Source of the DNA: CAYVAP01 sp964343195
GTDB lineage: Bacteria; Bacteroidota; Bacteroidia; J057
Assembly: GCA_964343195.1 (NCBI GenBank)
Contig: CAYFIR010000028.1
Span: 1-56,908 of the forward strand
DNA: 56,908 nucleotides
Direction of reading: 5' to 3'
Part shown: one piece after another, positions 42,601 through 52,131 of the stretch
Numbering within the stretch: position 1 is the stretch's first letter
How the letters are laid out: every line of letters starts with the position of its first letter
Notes under the pieces: generated by a model
What the model was told of the DNA's origin: nothing
Database searches by the model: none
Seen by the model: the letters and a program-made list of their open reading frames with translations, nothing else
Translations under genes and position numbers: made by a program

Positions 42601-43247
42601 AACCGAATTCCAAATCCCAGTTCCAATGGAATCCCTCGTTTGAATAGAGGAGCACGTGCATCAGATCCTCGGGTAATGGTTGTGTTACCGGCTGCATCCA
42701 TTTCTGAACGCCAGTGATAATCGAGAGAATAAACAGCAATTGGCATGGAAAAATCCAGAAAATATCGATCCGACAAATCGTACATCACTCCCGGAGCTAC
42801 CAACAGGTTGGACGATAGCCCAAACACGTTCAGGCTAGTGCCCTGTCCCAACGCACCTACCGCCCTGCGGCCAAACAGAGCTGTCTCAATCCCCAGGCCC
42901 ATGTACAGCTTAACTTTGTCCCAATGATTCCGGGTAGTGAGTTTATACATATACCCAAAGCTTCCGGAACCGCTTGCCCCGGTCCCGGAACCTGGGACCA
43001 CAGGGTGGGCAAGTGTAGCTCTCCCCAGGGTGAATTCATGAAAATCACCAGCACGAGTAGGCACCATAAGGGAAAGTTTGGGGGCGGTAAGCTGGTTGGT
43101 AATCAGGGAAGCGCCGGTAGCAGGATCAGGAGTCGTGTTGGCAAAGAGGTAATTGGCACTAATCTTCAGCCTTAGTTCCCGATTCTGGGCCCACAGGGTG
43201 GTTGCAGAGCAAATCAAAAGCACAGCTACGAACAAATAGTTTTTCAT
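42597..43247 (-). CDS. outer-membrane barrel-like protein (paralogue B)
   Basis: A 216-aa exported protein. The ATG at 43247 opens the signal peptide MKNYLFVAVLLICSATTLWA; a longer upstream frame is rejected. The mature part has alternating strands (HEFTLGRATLAHPVV, KVKLYMGLGIETALFG, NLLVAPGVMYDLSDRYFL) and ends in LELGFGIRF. It is the same size as, and similar to, the gene at 41562. Its stop codon falls in the CTAG end of the 165-bp element, beyond which lies its terminator. Confidence 0.7.
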   Translation of the reverse strand: MKNYLFVAVLLICSATTLWAQNRELRLKISANYLFANTTPDPATGASLITNQLTAPKLSLMVPTRAGDFHEFTLGRATLAHPVVPGSGTGASGSGSFGYMYKLTTRNHWDKVKLYMGLGIETALFGRRAVGALGQGTSLNVFGLSSNLLVAPGVMYDLSDRYFLDFSMPIAVYSLDYHWRSEMDAAGNTTITRGSDARAPLFKRGIPLELGFGIRF

Positions 43248-43453
43248 GAAAAATAATTGAATGAGTGGAACTGCTCCCTGTCTGTCTGAATGAAAGTAGC
43301 AGGATTCTTTGCTCTGGTTGGTCATCATTCCATAATAGCAATTCTACAAGGTTCCCGTAAAAAATGCGACCCAACCGTGAGCAAGCGTGTGGAATATGGG
43401 TCAGGGTGTGATCTATTAGCTAAAACTCTGGTAACACCTAACCCATAAACCCC

Positions 43454-45253
43454 ATGAGATATCTGCTAATCCTATCCCTTGCCATGATGATTGTAGCCTG
43501 CTCGGGCCGAAAAAGTGCTTCCTCAACCGATGAAATGGAACGCCCCCTGGCAGGAATGGAAACTACAACAGAGGTTCCAGCCCGCCCTACAGCCCCACCA
43601 CCGGTATCCGAGACCACTCCCCGACCTCCAGCCGCTGTCTCTGAACCCGTCGACGCGCCTAGCCCAGCCGTAATTGAACTGCGCGATGCCCCCGCTGCCG
43701 AGTTTGACTCCTATGATGCCGTGGAGGCAGACTATGAAATGGCAAAGGAAGCCGCATTCTCCAGCCGATCCCGCGAAGAAGCTGTGGGTTCAAAGCTGGC
43801 CGCCATGAGCTATGATGAAGGCGGATCAGGGGGGGGACCTGCTCCTGCTGTGGAGAGGAAAAAAGCGGGACAACTTACCGCTGGAGAGATCCATGACTTC
43901 AGCAAATGGGAGTTGTGGGAAGACCTGACCGAAGGAGAACTCAATCAATATCAGTCTGTATGGAAGCTGTACCCTGAGCAACGATATTCCCTGAAACTCC
44001 GCAATGCTGCCAACTTTCCCCTGGTGGACCTCAAGGTAGAGCTACTGGACCGAAATGGAGCCGTTGTCTGGACTACCAGATCCGATAATCTGGGGCAGGC
44101 TGAGCTTTGGGCAGGCATGGACAACGAACAGGGAGGCAATGGACACCGCATCCGGATTGTACATGAAGGTGAAAAATACTACCTGAATCGCCCTCACACC
44201 TTTGCTGAAGGTGTCAACCTGTTTCAAATCAACCGTGACTGTAGCGATGCCAGCAAAGTTGAAGTCGCCTTCGTCGTAGACGCCACAGGTTCTATGGCTG
44301 ATGAGATCCAGTACCTGCAGGCAGAGCTAGCCGACGTTGTCGAACGCATCCAGGATAGCCTACCGGATCAGCCCATCAGACTGGGAAGCGTGTTTTACCG
44401 CGATCAGGACGACGAGTATGTGACCCGCTTCGCACCTTTGAGCGGATCCATCACCCCGACACTTTCATTCCTCGCCAAACAAAGCGCTAATGGCGGAGGC
44501 GACTATCCGGAAGCGGTAGAAGCGGGGCTTTCTACTGCCATCGATAACCTGGAGTGGTCAGATGAAGCGGCTGCAAGACTGCTTTTTCTGGTGCTGGATG
44601 CTCCGCCCCATCAGGATGCAGGCACCGTCGCCGAAATAGGGGCTTTGGTTCAAAAAGCCGCAGAAAAGGGCATTCGCATCATCCCGGTCACTGCCAGCGG
44701 AATCGACAAGAGTACAGAATATCTGATGCGTAGCATGGCACTGGCTACCAATGGCACCTATACCTTCCTGACCAATCACAGCGGGATTGGTGGGCACCAC
44801 ATCGAGCCAAGTACCGACAGCTATGAGGTAGAGCTACTCAACGACCTGTTGACTCGTCTTGTGGTTCAGTTTGCCAGAACCAAATCTTGTGATGTTCCAC
44901 TAGCCTCGACCGTGACGACACTCGATACGGTATTCAATTCATTGCCAGCCGACAGCAGTGTACTGCTGGCCAGCGGTGATAGCGCCCTAACTACCCTGTC
45001 ACTTCCCGTCAACTGGAAGTTTTTTCCGAACCCCACAAGTGGCCCCTTCCATTTGGAGGTAGACCATCCTTTAGAAACCATCTTCCTGGCAGATATGAAT
45101 GGAAAGCTCCTGCGCCGCATCCAGGTTGGAAGGTTAGGAAATGAAACGAGAATGTGGAGTTTTGACCTGAGCCAGTTCCCCATTGGAACCTATCTGCTAC
45201 AGATTCAACTGGGAGATGGGCGAAAGGTAAGTGGAAGAGTCATCAGGATTTGA
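43454..45253 (+). CDS. vWA-domain lipoprotein with T9SS sorting domain
   Basis: A 599-aa surface protein. Signal MRYLLILSLAMMIVAC has a lipobox (IVAC, Cys16). A Pro/Thr/Ala-rich linker (~20-80) and acidic helix precede a beta domain (~145-260; WKLYPEQRYSLKLRNAANF). The vWA domain (~268-455) has MIDAS DATGS (Asp276) with DQDDEYVTRFAPLSG and LVLDAPPHQD. Residues ~520-599 are a T9SS type A sorting domain (KFFPNPTSGPFHLEVDHPL ... GTYLLQIQLGDG). Lipobox and T9SS tail together are unusual. Partner unknown. Confidence 0.85.
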   Translation: MRYLLILSLAMMIVACSGRKSASSTDEMERPLAGMETTTEVPARPTAPPPVSETTPRPPAAVSEPVDAPSPAVIELRDAPAAEFDSYDAVEADYEMAKEAAFSSRSREEAVGSKLAAMSYDEGGSGGGPAPAVERKKAGQLTAGEIHDFSKWELWEDLTEGELNQYQSVWKLYPEQRYSLKLRNAANFPLVDLKVELLDRNGAVVWTTRSDNLGQAELWAGMDNEQGGNGHRIRIVHEGEKYYLNRPHTFAEGVNLFQINRDCSDASKVEVAFVVDATGSMADEIQYLQAELADVVERIQDSLPDQPIRLGSVFYRDQDDEYVTRFAPLSGSITPTLSFLAKQSANGGGDYPEAVEAGLSTAIDNLEWSDEAAARLLFLVLDAPPHQDAGTVAEIGALVQKAAEKGIRIIPVTASGIDKSTEYLMRSMALATNGTYTFLTNHSGIGGHHIEPSTDSYEVELLNDLLTRLVVQFARTKSCDVPLASTVTTLDTVFNSLPADSSVLLASGDSALTTLSLPVNWKFFPNPTSGPFHLEVDHPLETIFLADMNGKLLRRIQVGRLGNETRMWSFDLSQFPIGTYLLQIQLGDGRKVSGRVIRI

Positions 45254-45285
45254 GAAAGTTCGTAAGCTTTATTGCCAAATCCATG

Positions 45286-45318
45286 TCCAGGGCTAGACTG
45301 TCTGGCCCTGGAATTTTT
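45286..45318 (+). terminator. terminator between the vWA lipoprotein gene and pncB
   Basis: TCCAGGGC (45286-45293) pairs with GCCCTGGA (45305-45312), then ATTTTTTG. It overlaps the pncB stop codon at 45293-45295, as at 10743. Confidence 0.8.
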
Positions 45319-46741
45319 TGATGAGATCCTGCTTCATTTGGGCCAATTGAGGGTCAAGTCCTACCGGATAACTCGCCGCCCCAATGAATCGCTGATACTT
45401 TTCTGGCAGTATCGCCAACTGGTCTGCGACCAGCTGTTTTGACGCTTCCAGTTCGGGAAGCCTGATAATGCGGTGTCCCTGCTGGATAACGGGTTTCAGC
45501 AGCACTTCAGCTTCAGCCCCTTCAAGAGCGACACTCGCTCCGTAAAAAGAGCTTATTTTTTCTGCCGTATGTCCCAAAGGTTCGTGATAAATGAGGTCGC
45601 CAATCATTTCACCTTCACGGGTATAGCGCAACACCTGTAGCAGGCCCGGATTACTCACTTTGATCTGATCGTTGGACAGTTTCAGCTTGTAGTCCCAGGA
45701 TTTATCTTCGCTTTTCAGGGCAGAAAGCTTATATACGCCCCCCAGGGCGGGCTGATCGTAGGCGGTTGCCAGTTTGGTGCCGACTCCCCATACGTTGATC
45801 CGTGCGCCGGAGGCCTTGAGGCGGTGAATGGAATGCTCGTCGAGGTCGTTGCTGGCCACGATGGCGGCGGACTCCAGACCGGCGGCATCCATCAGTCGGC
45901 GGGCTTCAATGCTAAGTGACAGCAGGTCTCCCGAGTCAAGCCGTATTCCCACCATTTCATGACCTTTCTCCTTGAGCTTCAGGCCCATTTCGATGGCCTT
46001 TTTTACCCCATCTATGGTATCATAGGTATCAACCAGGAAGGTACAATTGTGGGGCATGGCATCTGCATAGGTCTCAAAGGCTTCATCTTCGGTAGAGAAG
46101 CTCATGACCCAGCTATGGGCATGAGTTCCTTTTACGGGGATACCAAACCGCTGCCCTGCGATGACGTTGGATGTAGCTGCGCAGCCGCCCAGGTAGGCCG
46201 ATCGGCTGGCTGTCAGGCCGCCATTAACGCCCTGGGCTCTTCTGAGGCCAAACTCCAGAACGGCATCTCCCTGTGCTGCCTTGCACACCCGAGAGGCCTT
46301 GGTCGCGACCAGTGTCGGAAAATTGACCAGGGTAAGTAGCCCGGTTTCTATGAGTTGGGCCTGAATGAGGGGTGCCTGCACCCGCAGTATGGGCTCATGA
46401 GGAAAAACCACGGTTCCCTCTGCCACTGCCAGCAGGTCTCCTGTAAAGGTTAATTCGCCCAGGTACTGTAAAAAGCCAGGACTAAAGAGCGGCTGCCCAT
46501 TATTACCTTTTAATGATTGAAGATAGGCAAGATCCTCTCTTTCAAACCGAAAGCCTTCCAACCACTCCATCACGTCGGGTAATCCGGCGGCAATGGCATA
46601 TCCTCCCTCGAAAGGCGGGGTGCGGAAAAAAAGGTTAAAACTGGCTTCCTGTTCGTGCATACCAGCCTTCCAATAGCCATAAGCCATGGTCAGTTGATAC
46701 AGGTCGGTGAGTAAAGCAGATCGCTCGGGAACGGTCATCAT
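45293..46741 (-). CDS. pncB: nicotinate phosphoribosyltransferase
   Basis: A 482-aa enzyme of the Preiss-Handler NAD salvage route, joining nicotinate with PRPP. Signatures: LLTDLYQLTMAYGYWKAGMH at the N-terminus, NLFFRTPPFEGGYAIAAGLP, GLRRAQGVNGGLTASRSAYL, phosphorylatable His in GTHAHSWVMSF, and the Asp/Ser cluster in GIRLDSGDLLSLSIEARR. Length matches the NAPRTase type 2 group. Two adjacent ATGs (46741, 46738) could start it. Standalone gene. Confidence 0.95.
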   Translation of the reverse strand: MMTVPERSALLTDLYQLTMAYGYWKAGMHEQEASFNLFFRTPPFEGGYAIAAGLPDVMEWLEGFRFEREDLAYLQSLKGNNGQPLFSPGFLQYLGELTFTGDLLAVAEGTVVFPHEPILRVQAPLIQAQLIETGLLTLVNFPTLVATKASRVCKAAQGDAVLEFGLRRAQGVNGGLTASRSAYLGGCAATSNVIAGQRFGIPVKGTHAHSWVMSFSTEDEAFETYADAMPHNCTFLVDTYDTIDGVKKAIEMGLKLKEKGHEMVGIRLDSGDLLSLSIEARRLMDAAGLESAAIVASNDLDEHSIHRLKASGARINVWGVGTKLATAYDQPALGGVYKLSALKSEDKSWDYKLKLSNDQIKVSNPGLLQVLRYTREGEMIGDLIYHEPLGHTAEKISSFYGASVALEGAEAEVLLKPVIQQGHRIIRLPELEASKQLVADQLAILPEKYQRFIGAASYPVGLDPQLAQMKQDLIKKFQGQTV

Positions 46742-46830
46742 CGGGTTGTGGTCTACGGAGTAAAGTGGGTTAAAATTACACCCAGCAAATCAGCATGCAA
46801 CAACAATTGCCTAAACATCCTAAAAAAACA

Positions 46831-47352
46831 CTATTCATTTCTCCTGCTTTCCACGAACTGCTGAAATCGCTGCATCTGCTCCCCCAGAACCCCGTCCACT
46901 GGTACAGCCAGGAACGCAAGCCCCTGAGGATAATAACCTCCTACCGTGTACACCATGGTCACCTGTGTTCCTGATTCGCTTTCCTGGAAGCTAATGGTCA
47001 TGCTACCCGCAACGGCCATACCCTGAAGCGGCCCAAGCCCCCCTTGCATGCGCATCATCATAGGGGGTTGCACGTTTACCATGCGCATGTGTTCCACCTT
47101 ATTTTGCCTGTCTTCTCCCCAGATTTCACAGAGGCAACTTTCCATAAATACCATGCTTTCGGCATTGCCGGAAAAGGTGTGGTCTCCATTCCACCAGGAG
47201 CCGACGTTTTCTGAGAAGGCTTTATATGCTTCTTCAGGAGTAGCAGACAAAACCACCTCATGCTTCACGGTAAAGCCATGAGCTGAGGAATCGATCACAG
47301 AGGCACTCAGGGGCAGGAGTGCCATCATCAGAGAAAATGTAATCCATCGCAT
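46831..47352 (-). CDS. secreted SRPBCC/START-like protein
   Basis: A 173-aa exported protein starting at the ATG at 47352 (MRWITFSLMMALLPLSASV); the frame upstream is rejected because it would bury the signal. The mature region has the helix-grip pattern of the Bet v1/polyketide-cyclase fold: FTVKHEVVLSATPEEAYKAF, VGSWWNGDHTFSGNA, AVAGSMTISFQES, GTQVTMVYTVGGYYPQGL. These bind hydrophobic ligands; a periplasmic version is less common. Ligand unknown. Confidence 0.8.
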   Translation of the reverse strand: MRWITFSLMMALLPLSASVIDSSAHGFTVKHEVVLSATPEEAYKAFSENVGSWWNGDHTFSGNAESMVFMESCLCEIWGEDRQNKVEHMRMVNVQPPMMMRMQGGLGPLQGMAVAGSMTISFQESESGTQVTMVYTVGGYYPQGLAFLAVPVDGVLGEQMQRFQQFVESRRNE

Positions 47353-47450
47353 GGCAGAAAAATAGTGGATTCTAGCCAGAGTTGTGCGGGGATAATGGTG
47401 AATTTGGGTGATCACCTGATTCCAGACACAAACTGTCGCATAAAATCAGG

Positions 47451-47485
47451 AAAAAGCGTGGCAGGACGTCCCACCACGCTTTTTC
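47451..47485. terminator. terminator between the TPR and SRPBCC genes
   Basis: AAAAAGCGTGG (47451-47461) pairs with CCACCACGCTTTTT (47471-47484; one extra pair), with A and T runs on the two sides, so it works on either strand; likely ends the minus-strand gyrA-TPR transcript. Confidence 0.8.
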
Positions 47486-47540
47486 TTATTGCTCAATGGA
47501 TTAGAGCCTGAATGGCTTTTGAAGCCAGTGCCTGAGAAAT

Positions 47541-47655
47541 GAAGTAATTACTCATTCGTAATTCGTATAAAATACTGATCAACAGCATTTTCAATCGCGT
47601 TGAGCGCAGTGAAATCCCGCAGAACGGGAAATTACTGATGACGAATTTCGAATTC
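47541..47655. repeat. ATTCGTAATTCG-type inverted repeat
   Basis: ATTCGTAATTCGTATA near 47553 and GACGAATTTCGAATTC near 47640 are imperfect inverted copies in the gap after the TPR gene, similar to motifs at 36528-36615. Confidence 0.4.
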
Positions 47656-47661
47656 TATCCA

Positions 47662-48939
47662 CTAGTTATTCAGGTCCCCCAGCTTCTTGCCGTACATTTC
47701 CATCTCTTCGTCCAGACCGAGGTTACCGGTGATGCTCACCAGCTGGCGTAGCCACTCGGTTTCTTCTGGCTGAAGCTCATGGAGTTTCTTGATGTAGGGA
47801 TAGCCTTTTTCAAGCAGTTCCAGGATTTGCTTGTCATACTCCTGAACTTCGGCCTCATTGGTGACCTCAGCCTTCTCACTGCTCAGCTCTGCTGCACGGT
47901 TGATGTAGAAGGCTCCCAGGCCGTAGTTTGCCTGAAGGTTGTCTGGATCTGCGTCGTATGCCTCCTGATACAGTTTTTGGGCATAGTCGATCTCACCATT
48001 GCGCTCCAACAGTCCCGCATAGGCCATTTTTACCGTCAGGTCATTGGGATCTTCTACCATGGCAGCCTCAAACTTGGCTTTTGCACGCTCCAGCAGATCA
48101 GGGTTATTCTGATAGATGTTGAGCTCCATGCGCTTGATGTCCTTGTCAGTAGGGGCATACTTAAGCCCCATTTCGATGGTTTCCAGTGCACCTACGGCAT
48201 CTCCGGTTTGATCCTGCAGGAGGGCAAGCTGCTGTACGGTGTAGCTCAACTGGCCAGAGTCCTGCTGGAACTCAGCGCCACCGCGCATGACAGCCAGGGC
48301 TTCTTCGTCATCTCCTTCGTAGTACTTATTCGCAAAAATGTTCAGGGCCTCCTTCAGAGCCTCAATAGAAGCCGCAGAATCCTGGGCAGCGCCTTCAGCA
48401 TCTCCTGCTTTGGCCTTTTCATCTGCAAGCAGCAGATAGTTGGATCCCAGCATGCGCTGGTTCAGGAAGAAGTCAGGTCGGGCCTCGTTTGCTCCCTGGA
48501 AGTAACTGAGGGAAGCCTCATAGTTTCCTGAATTAAAGCCTTCGATACCAGCCGAATACAGGGCATACCAGATGCGATCGCCGAGGTTATCGATCACCGA
48601 GTTGGTCTCAATGATGCGCTTGTCGGGGTGATTCATCGCCATTTGATAATACTCAGCGGCTTTGAGGGCAGGCTCTTCAAGTCCGGAAGCATCAACAGTG
48701 GTATCTTCAACCGCTGTGATATATGCCTTGGCAAGAAAGTAATAGCCTTTGCACAGGTGCTTGGCCTTGTTGCCCTCAAAGAGGGACTTGTCGGCAATAC
48801 CTTCTTCGATTTTACTGATGGCCTCCAGGGGATCCCCGTTGTCAAGGGCTAGTATCCCGGAAGTTACTTTACTACGCTGGGCCTGGAGCGATACGCTTAC
48901 CAGAACCATCGCTAATACTAATAATGCAATCCGTTTCAT
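47662..48939 (-). CDS. exported tetratricopeptide-repeat protein
   Basis: A 425-aa protein; the ATG at 48939 gives signal peptide MKRIALLVLAMVLVSVSLQA. The mature part is a string of TPR-like helix pairs, clearest at YYQMAMNHPD, NSGNYEASLSYFQGANEARP, QDQTGDAVGALETIEMGLKY, AGLLERNGEIDYAQKLYQEA and NYGLGAFYINRAAEL, forming a protein-binding superhelix. It follows gyrA by 126 bp on the same strand; the pair recurs in Bacteroidota in my recollection. Periplasmic; partner unknown. Confidence 0.85.
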   Translation of the reverse strand: MKRIALLVLAMVLVSVSLQAQRSKVTSGILALDNGDPLEAISKIEEGIADKSLFEGNKAKHLCKGYYFLAKAYITAVEDTTVDASGLEEPALKAAEYYQMAMNHPDKRIIETNSVIDNLGDRIWYALYSAGIEGFNSGNYEASLSYFQGANEARPDFFLNQRMLGSNYLLLADEKAKAGDAEGAAQDSAASIEALKEALNIFANKYYEGDDEEALAVMRGGAEFQQDSGQLSYTVQQLALLQDQTGDAVGALETIEMGLKYAPTDKDIKRMELNIYQNNPDLLERAKAKFEAAMVEDPNDLTVKMAYAGLLERNGEIDYAQKLYQEAYDADPDNLQANYGLGAFYINRAAELSSEKAEVTNEAEVQEYDKQILELLEKGYPYIKKLHELQPEETEWLRQLVSITGNLGLDEEMEMYGKKLGDLNN

Positions 48940-49065
48940 AATCAAGTTAGAAGTGAATGATGTGGTAGTCAGGTTCAAAGGAGGGGAAAATGTCTTATTT
49001 CCCGAAATTTGTTTGAAAAATCCTTTTTCACGAATGTAGAGTAATCTTCACCATCGAGACTTTTG

Positions 49066-51621
49066 TTATTGGTCTTGTGGCGGAGTGTCATCTTCATGAT
49101 TTTCCTGTCCGTTTGTGGGGGTATCACTCGTTAATTCCGACGTATCCGTGCTCTCTTCGTCACTATCGTCTGGCTTTTCAATCACCTTGGCTACCGAAGC
49201 AATCGCATCTCCTTCTCTCAGGCGAATAAGCATCACCCCTGTCGTACTGCGACCAAGTGTGCTGATCTCAGCTACTCCTATACGCACGGTATTCCCATTT
49301 CGGGTAATGATCATAATGTCTTCGTCTGCTGTTCCCTCAACTGTTTTAAGGGCAATGAGAGACCCGCTTTTGGCGGTAAGGTTCATGGTTTTGACTCCTT
49401 TGCCACCACGGTTGGTCAGGCGATACTCCGAAAGTGGAGTCTGCTTGCCAAAGCCCTTTTCAGATACGGAGAGTACATTGTAGTCGTCACCCGGAACAAC
49501 CACCATGCTGACAGCCTCTTCTTTTCCGCCCAGATTGATACCCCGGACCCCAGCGGCTGTACGTCCCATTTCGCGCACGGTTTCCTCCTCAAAGCGGACA
49601 GCATACCCCGAGCTGCTGGCAATCACCACCTGACTGCTGCCATTGGTGAGCTTGGCTTCCAGCAGTTCATCGCCCTCGTTGATGTTGATGGCAATGATGC
49701 CATTCGCTCTTGGGCGGCTGTAGGCTTCCAACGAAGTTTTCTTTACCAGTCCACGGCGGGTGGCCATCATGATATAATGACTCTTGATGAAATCCTGATC
49801 GTCAAGGCTTTCGACGGTCAGGTAGGCCATCACCCGGTCCTCGCGGTCAATCTGGATCAGGTTCTGGATAGCTCGCCCTTTGTGGGTACGGTCTCCTTCA
49901 GGGATTTCGTACACCCGCAACCAGTAACATTTGCCCTGTTCAGTGAAGAAGAGCATATAATTATGAGTCCTGGCTACGAAAAGGTGTTCGACAAAGTCAT
50001 TGTCCTTGCGGCCGGCTCCACGGAAACCTTTGCCTCCACGCCCCTGGGCCTGGTATTCACTGGCGAGGGTGCGCTTGATGTAGCCTTGATTGCTGATGGT
50101 GATGATGACATCCTCATTGGCAATCAGGTCTTCAATGCGAATTTCTCCTTCGGCGAAGGTGATATCGGTGCGGCGATCGTCGCCATATTTACTCTTGACC
50201 TCGGTCAGTTCATCCTTGATGATGCCCATTCGCAGGCCCTCATCTGCCAATACAGATCTGTAATATTCGATCTTGGCCATGATTTCCCGGTACTGCTCCT
50301 GGATTTTCTCGCGCTCCAGTCCGGTGAGGCGCTGCAAGCGCATGTCCAGGATGGCCTTGGCCTGAATTTCTGATAGTTCAAACCGATCAATCAGCCCCTG
50401 ACGGGCGATGTCGGCTGTGCGCGAGGCACGAATCAGGGCGATGACTTCATCGAGGTGGTCCAGCGCAATCAGCAATCCTTCCAGGATGTGAGCTCTCTTC
50501 TCTGCCTCATCCAGTTCATACTGGGTACGACGCACGACGACTTCATGGCGGTGATCCACAAAATGCCGGATCATATCCTTGAGGCCGAGTGTCTGAGGGC
50601 GGCCTTTGACCAGTGCCACATTGTTGATGCTAAAGCTGGTCTGCAGGGCTGTCATTTGATAGAGCTGGTTGAGCACTACCTTGGCATTGGCATCACGGCG
50701 CACATCTACGACGATGCGTATGGGCTCTTTGCGGTCAGATTCGTCGTTGACAGCGGTAATTCCCTCAATCTTTTTATCGTCTACCAGTTGCGCTATCCGC
50801 GCGATGGTATTGGCCTTGTTGACCTGATAGGGGATCTCGGAGATGATGATGCGTTCCCGCTCTCCTTTTACCTCAACGATCTCTGCCCGGGCCCTGATGA
50901 CCACCCGGCCACGGCCTGACTCATAGGCATCCCTGATCCCATCCACTCCATAGATGATGCCTCCGGTAGGGAAGTCAGGGCCCTTGACATACTGCATCAG
51001 GCCATCTAACTCGATTTCGCGGTCATCGATGTACGCGATGGTCGCATCGACCACCTCCGTGAGGTTATGAGGAGCCATGTTGGTTGCCATCCCGACAGCG
51101 ATGCCACTGGCCCCATTTACCAGGAGGTTGGGGATCTTGGCGGGCATGACGGTAGGCTCTGAGAGCGAATCGTCAAAGTTTGGCCTGAAATCTACGGTGT
51201 TTTTCTCCAGGTCTTCCAGCATTTCCTCGGCGATCCGCTTGAGACGGGCCTCGGTATAACGCATGGCAGCAGGGTTGTCGCCGTCGATGGAGCCAAAGTT
51301 ACCCTGTGGATCTACCAGGGGATAGCGTAGGGACCAATCCTGGGCCATCCGCACCATGGTATCATATACAGCGGTGTCCCCGTGTGGGTGAAACTTACCC
51401 AACACTTCTCCCACAATACGGGCAGACTTTTTGAAGGGTCTGTTGCTGGCGAGACCCAGCTCGCTCATTCCGTAAAGTACACGACGGTGTACTGGCTTTA
51501 GCCCGTCTCGCACATCGGGCAGGGCTCGGGAAACGATTACCGACATCGAATAGTCGATGTAGGCACTTTTCATTTCCTCTTCTATAACACGAGTAATTAT
51601 CTTATCCTGATCTCCTTCCAT
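49066..51621 (-). CDS. gyrA: DNA gyrase subunit A
   Basis: An 851-aa subunit that breaks and rejoins DNA for negative supercoiling. Started at the ATG at 51621 (MEGDQDKIITRVIEEEMKSA), because the codon two residues upstream is TTG; this also puts residues in E. coli numbering. Catalytic Tyr122 lies in AAMRYTEARL. The quinolone pocket reads HPHGDTAVYD with Thr83 and Asp87. The GyrA box YQAQGRGGKGFRG identifies gyrase rather than topoisomerase IV, and the six-bladed C-terminal wrapping domain is complete. The tail (~50 aa) is very acidic and Thr/Ser-rich. Confidence 0.97.
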   Translation of the reverse strand: MEGDQDKIITRVIEEEMKSAYIDYSMSVIVSRALPDVRDGLKPVHRRVLYGMSELGLASNRPFKKSARIVGEVLGKFHPHGDTAVYDTMVRMAQDWSLRYPLVDPQGNFGSIDGDNPAAMRYTEARLKRIAEEMLEDLEKNTVDFRPNFDDSLSEPTVMPAKIPNLLVNGASGIAVGMATNMAPHNLTEVVDATIAYIDDREIELDGLMQYVKGPDFPTGGIIYGVDGIRDAYESGRGRVVIRARAEIVEVKGERERIIISEIPYQVNKANTIARIAQLVDDKKIEGITAVNDESDRKEPIRIVVDVRRDANAKVVLNQLYQMTALQTSFSINNVALVKGRPQTLGLKDMIRHFVDHRHEVVVRRTQYELDEAEKRAHILEGLLIALDHLDEVIALIRASRTADIARQGLIDRFELSEIQAKAILDMRLQRLTGLEREKIQEQYREIMAKIEYYRSVLADEGLRMGIIKDELTEVKSKYGDDRRTDITFAEGEIRIEDLIANEDVIITISNQGYIKRTLASEYQAQGRGGKGFRGAGRKDNDFVEHLFVARTHNYMLFFTEQGKCYWLRVYEIPEGDRTHKGRAIQNLIQIDREDRVMAYLTVESLDDQDFIKSHYIMMATRRGLVKKTSLEAYSRPRANGIIAININEGDELLEAKLTNGSSQVVIASSSGYAVRFEEETVREMGRTAAGVRGINLGGKEEAVSMVVVPGDDYNVLSVSEKGFGKQTPLSEYRLTNRGGKGVKTMNLTAKSGSLIALKTVEGTADEDIMIITRNGNTVRIGVAEISTLGRSTTGVMLIRLREGDAIASVAKVIEKPDDSDEESTDTSELTSDTPTNGQENHEDDTPPQDQ

Positions 51622-52131
51622 ATCCAACTTTCAAGGACATTTAATACGTGGCAAATTAGCTAAATCTTCGGGTCTTTGAAAGCTTTGGGGCCGATCTCTC
51701 GGCCTATTCTGCCTATCAAATCCTCACCATCCGGTCTGGCTATCTGCATTTTTTTTCCTGTTGATTAGGAGAAATGCGTAAGAATTTGGCCGTATGATGT
51801 TGAGTATCCCGATGCCAGATAAATATTATCCGTCAGTTTTCGGAGATTCCTGAAAATTACCTGCGGGTTTGGGGTACATTCTTACCAGTCAGAAACAGGT
51901 GTCAGCTATTCCTTTGCCACATTTCAGCAAAGAGGACTTTTTCAAAAAGCCGCTTAGAACCTGCCTTTTCGGGGCCAGACCCAGCCACAGGGACCTTTTG
52001 TCCAGGATCCTCTTAGAGCTTTCCTGAATAATTAGTGTATCCCAGCCGCCAAATTCTAACTTCTCCCCCCTCCTGTAACAAAACCTACCTCTACGAACGC
52101 CTCTAAAGTGTTGGGGGGCAATGCAATTGAG
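51622..52131. other. intergenic region upstream of gyrA
   Basis: No gene in ~500 bp. It must hold the gyrA promoter (minus-strand TAATTTG near 51653 is a weak candidate). Homology between the two duplicated units begins only near 52074. Confidence 0.5.

Noticed and set aside
27764..45253. vWA genes as part of a defence or ternary (MoxR-vWA) system
   Set aside because: No MoxR ATPase or nuclease partner is adjacent, and both proteins are exported.
47779..48531. 250-codon open frame antisense to the TPR gene
   Set aside because: Hydrophobic and cysteine-rich mirror of the TPR helices; no independent support.
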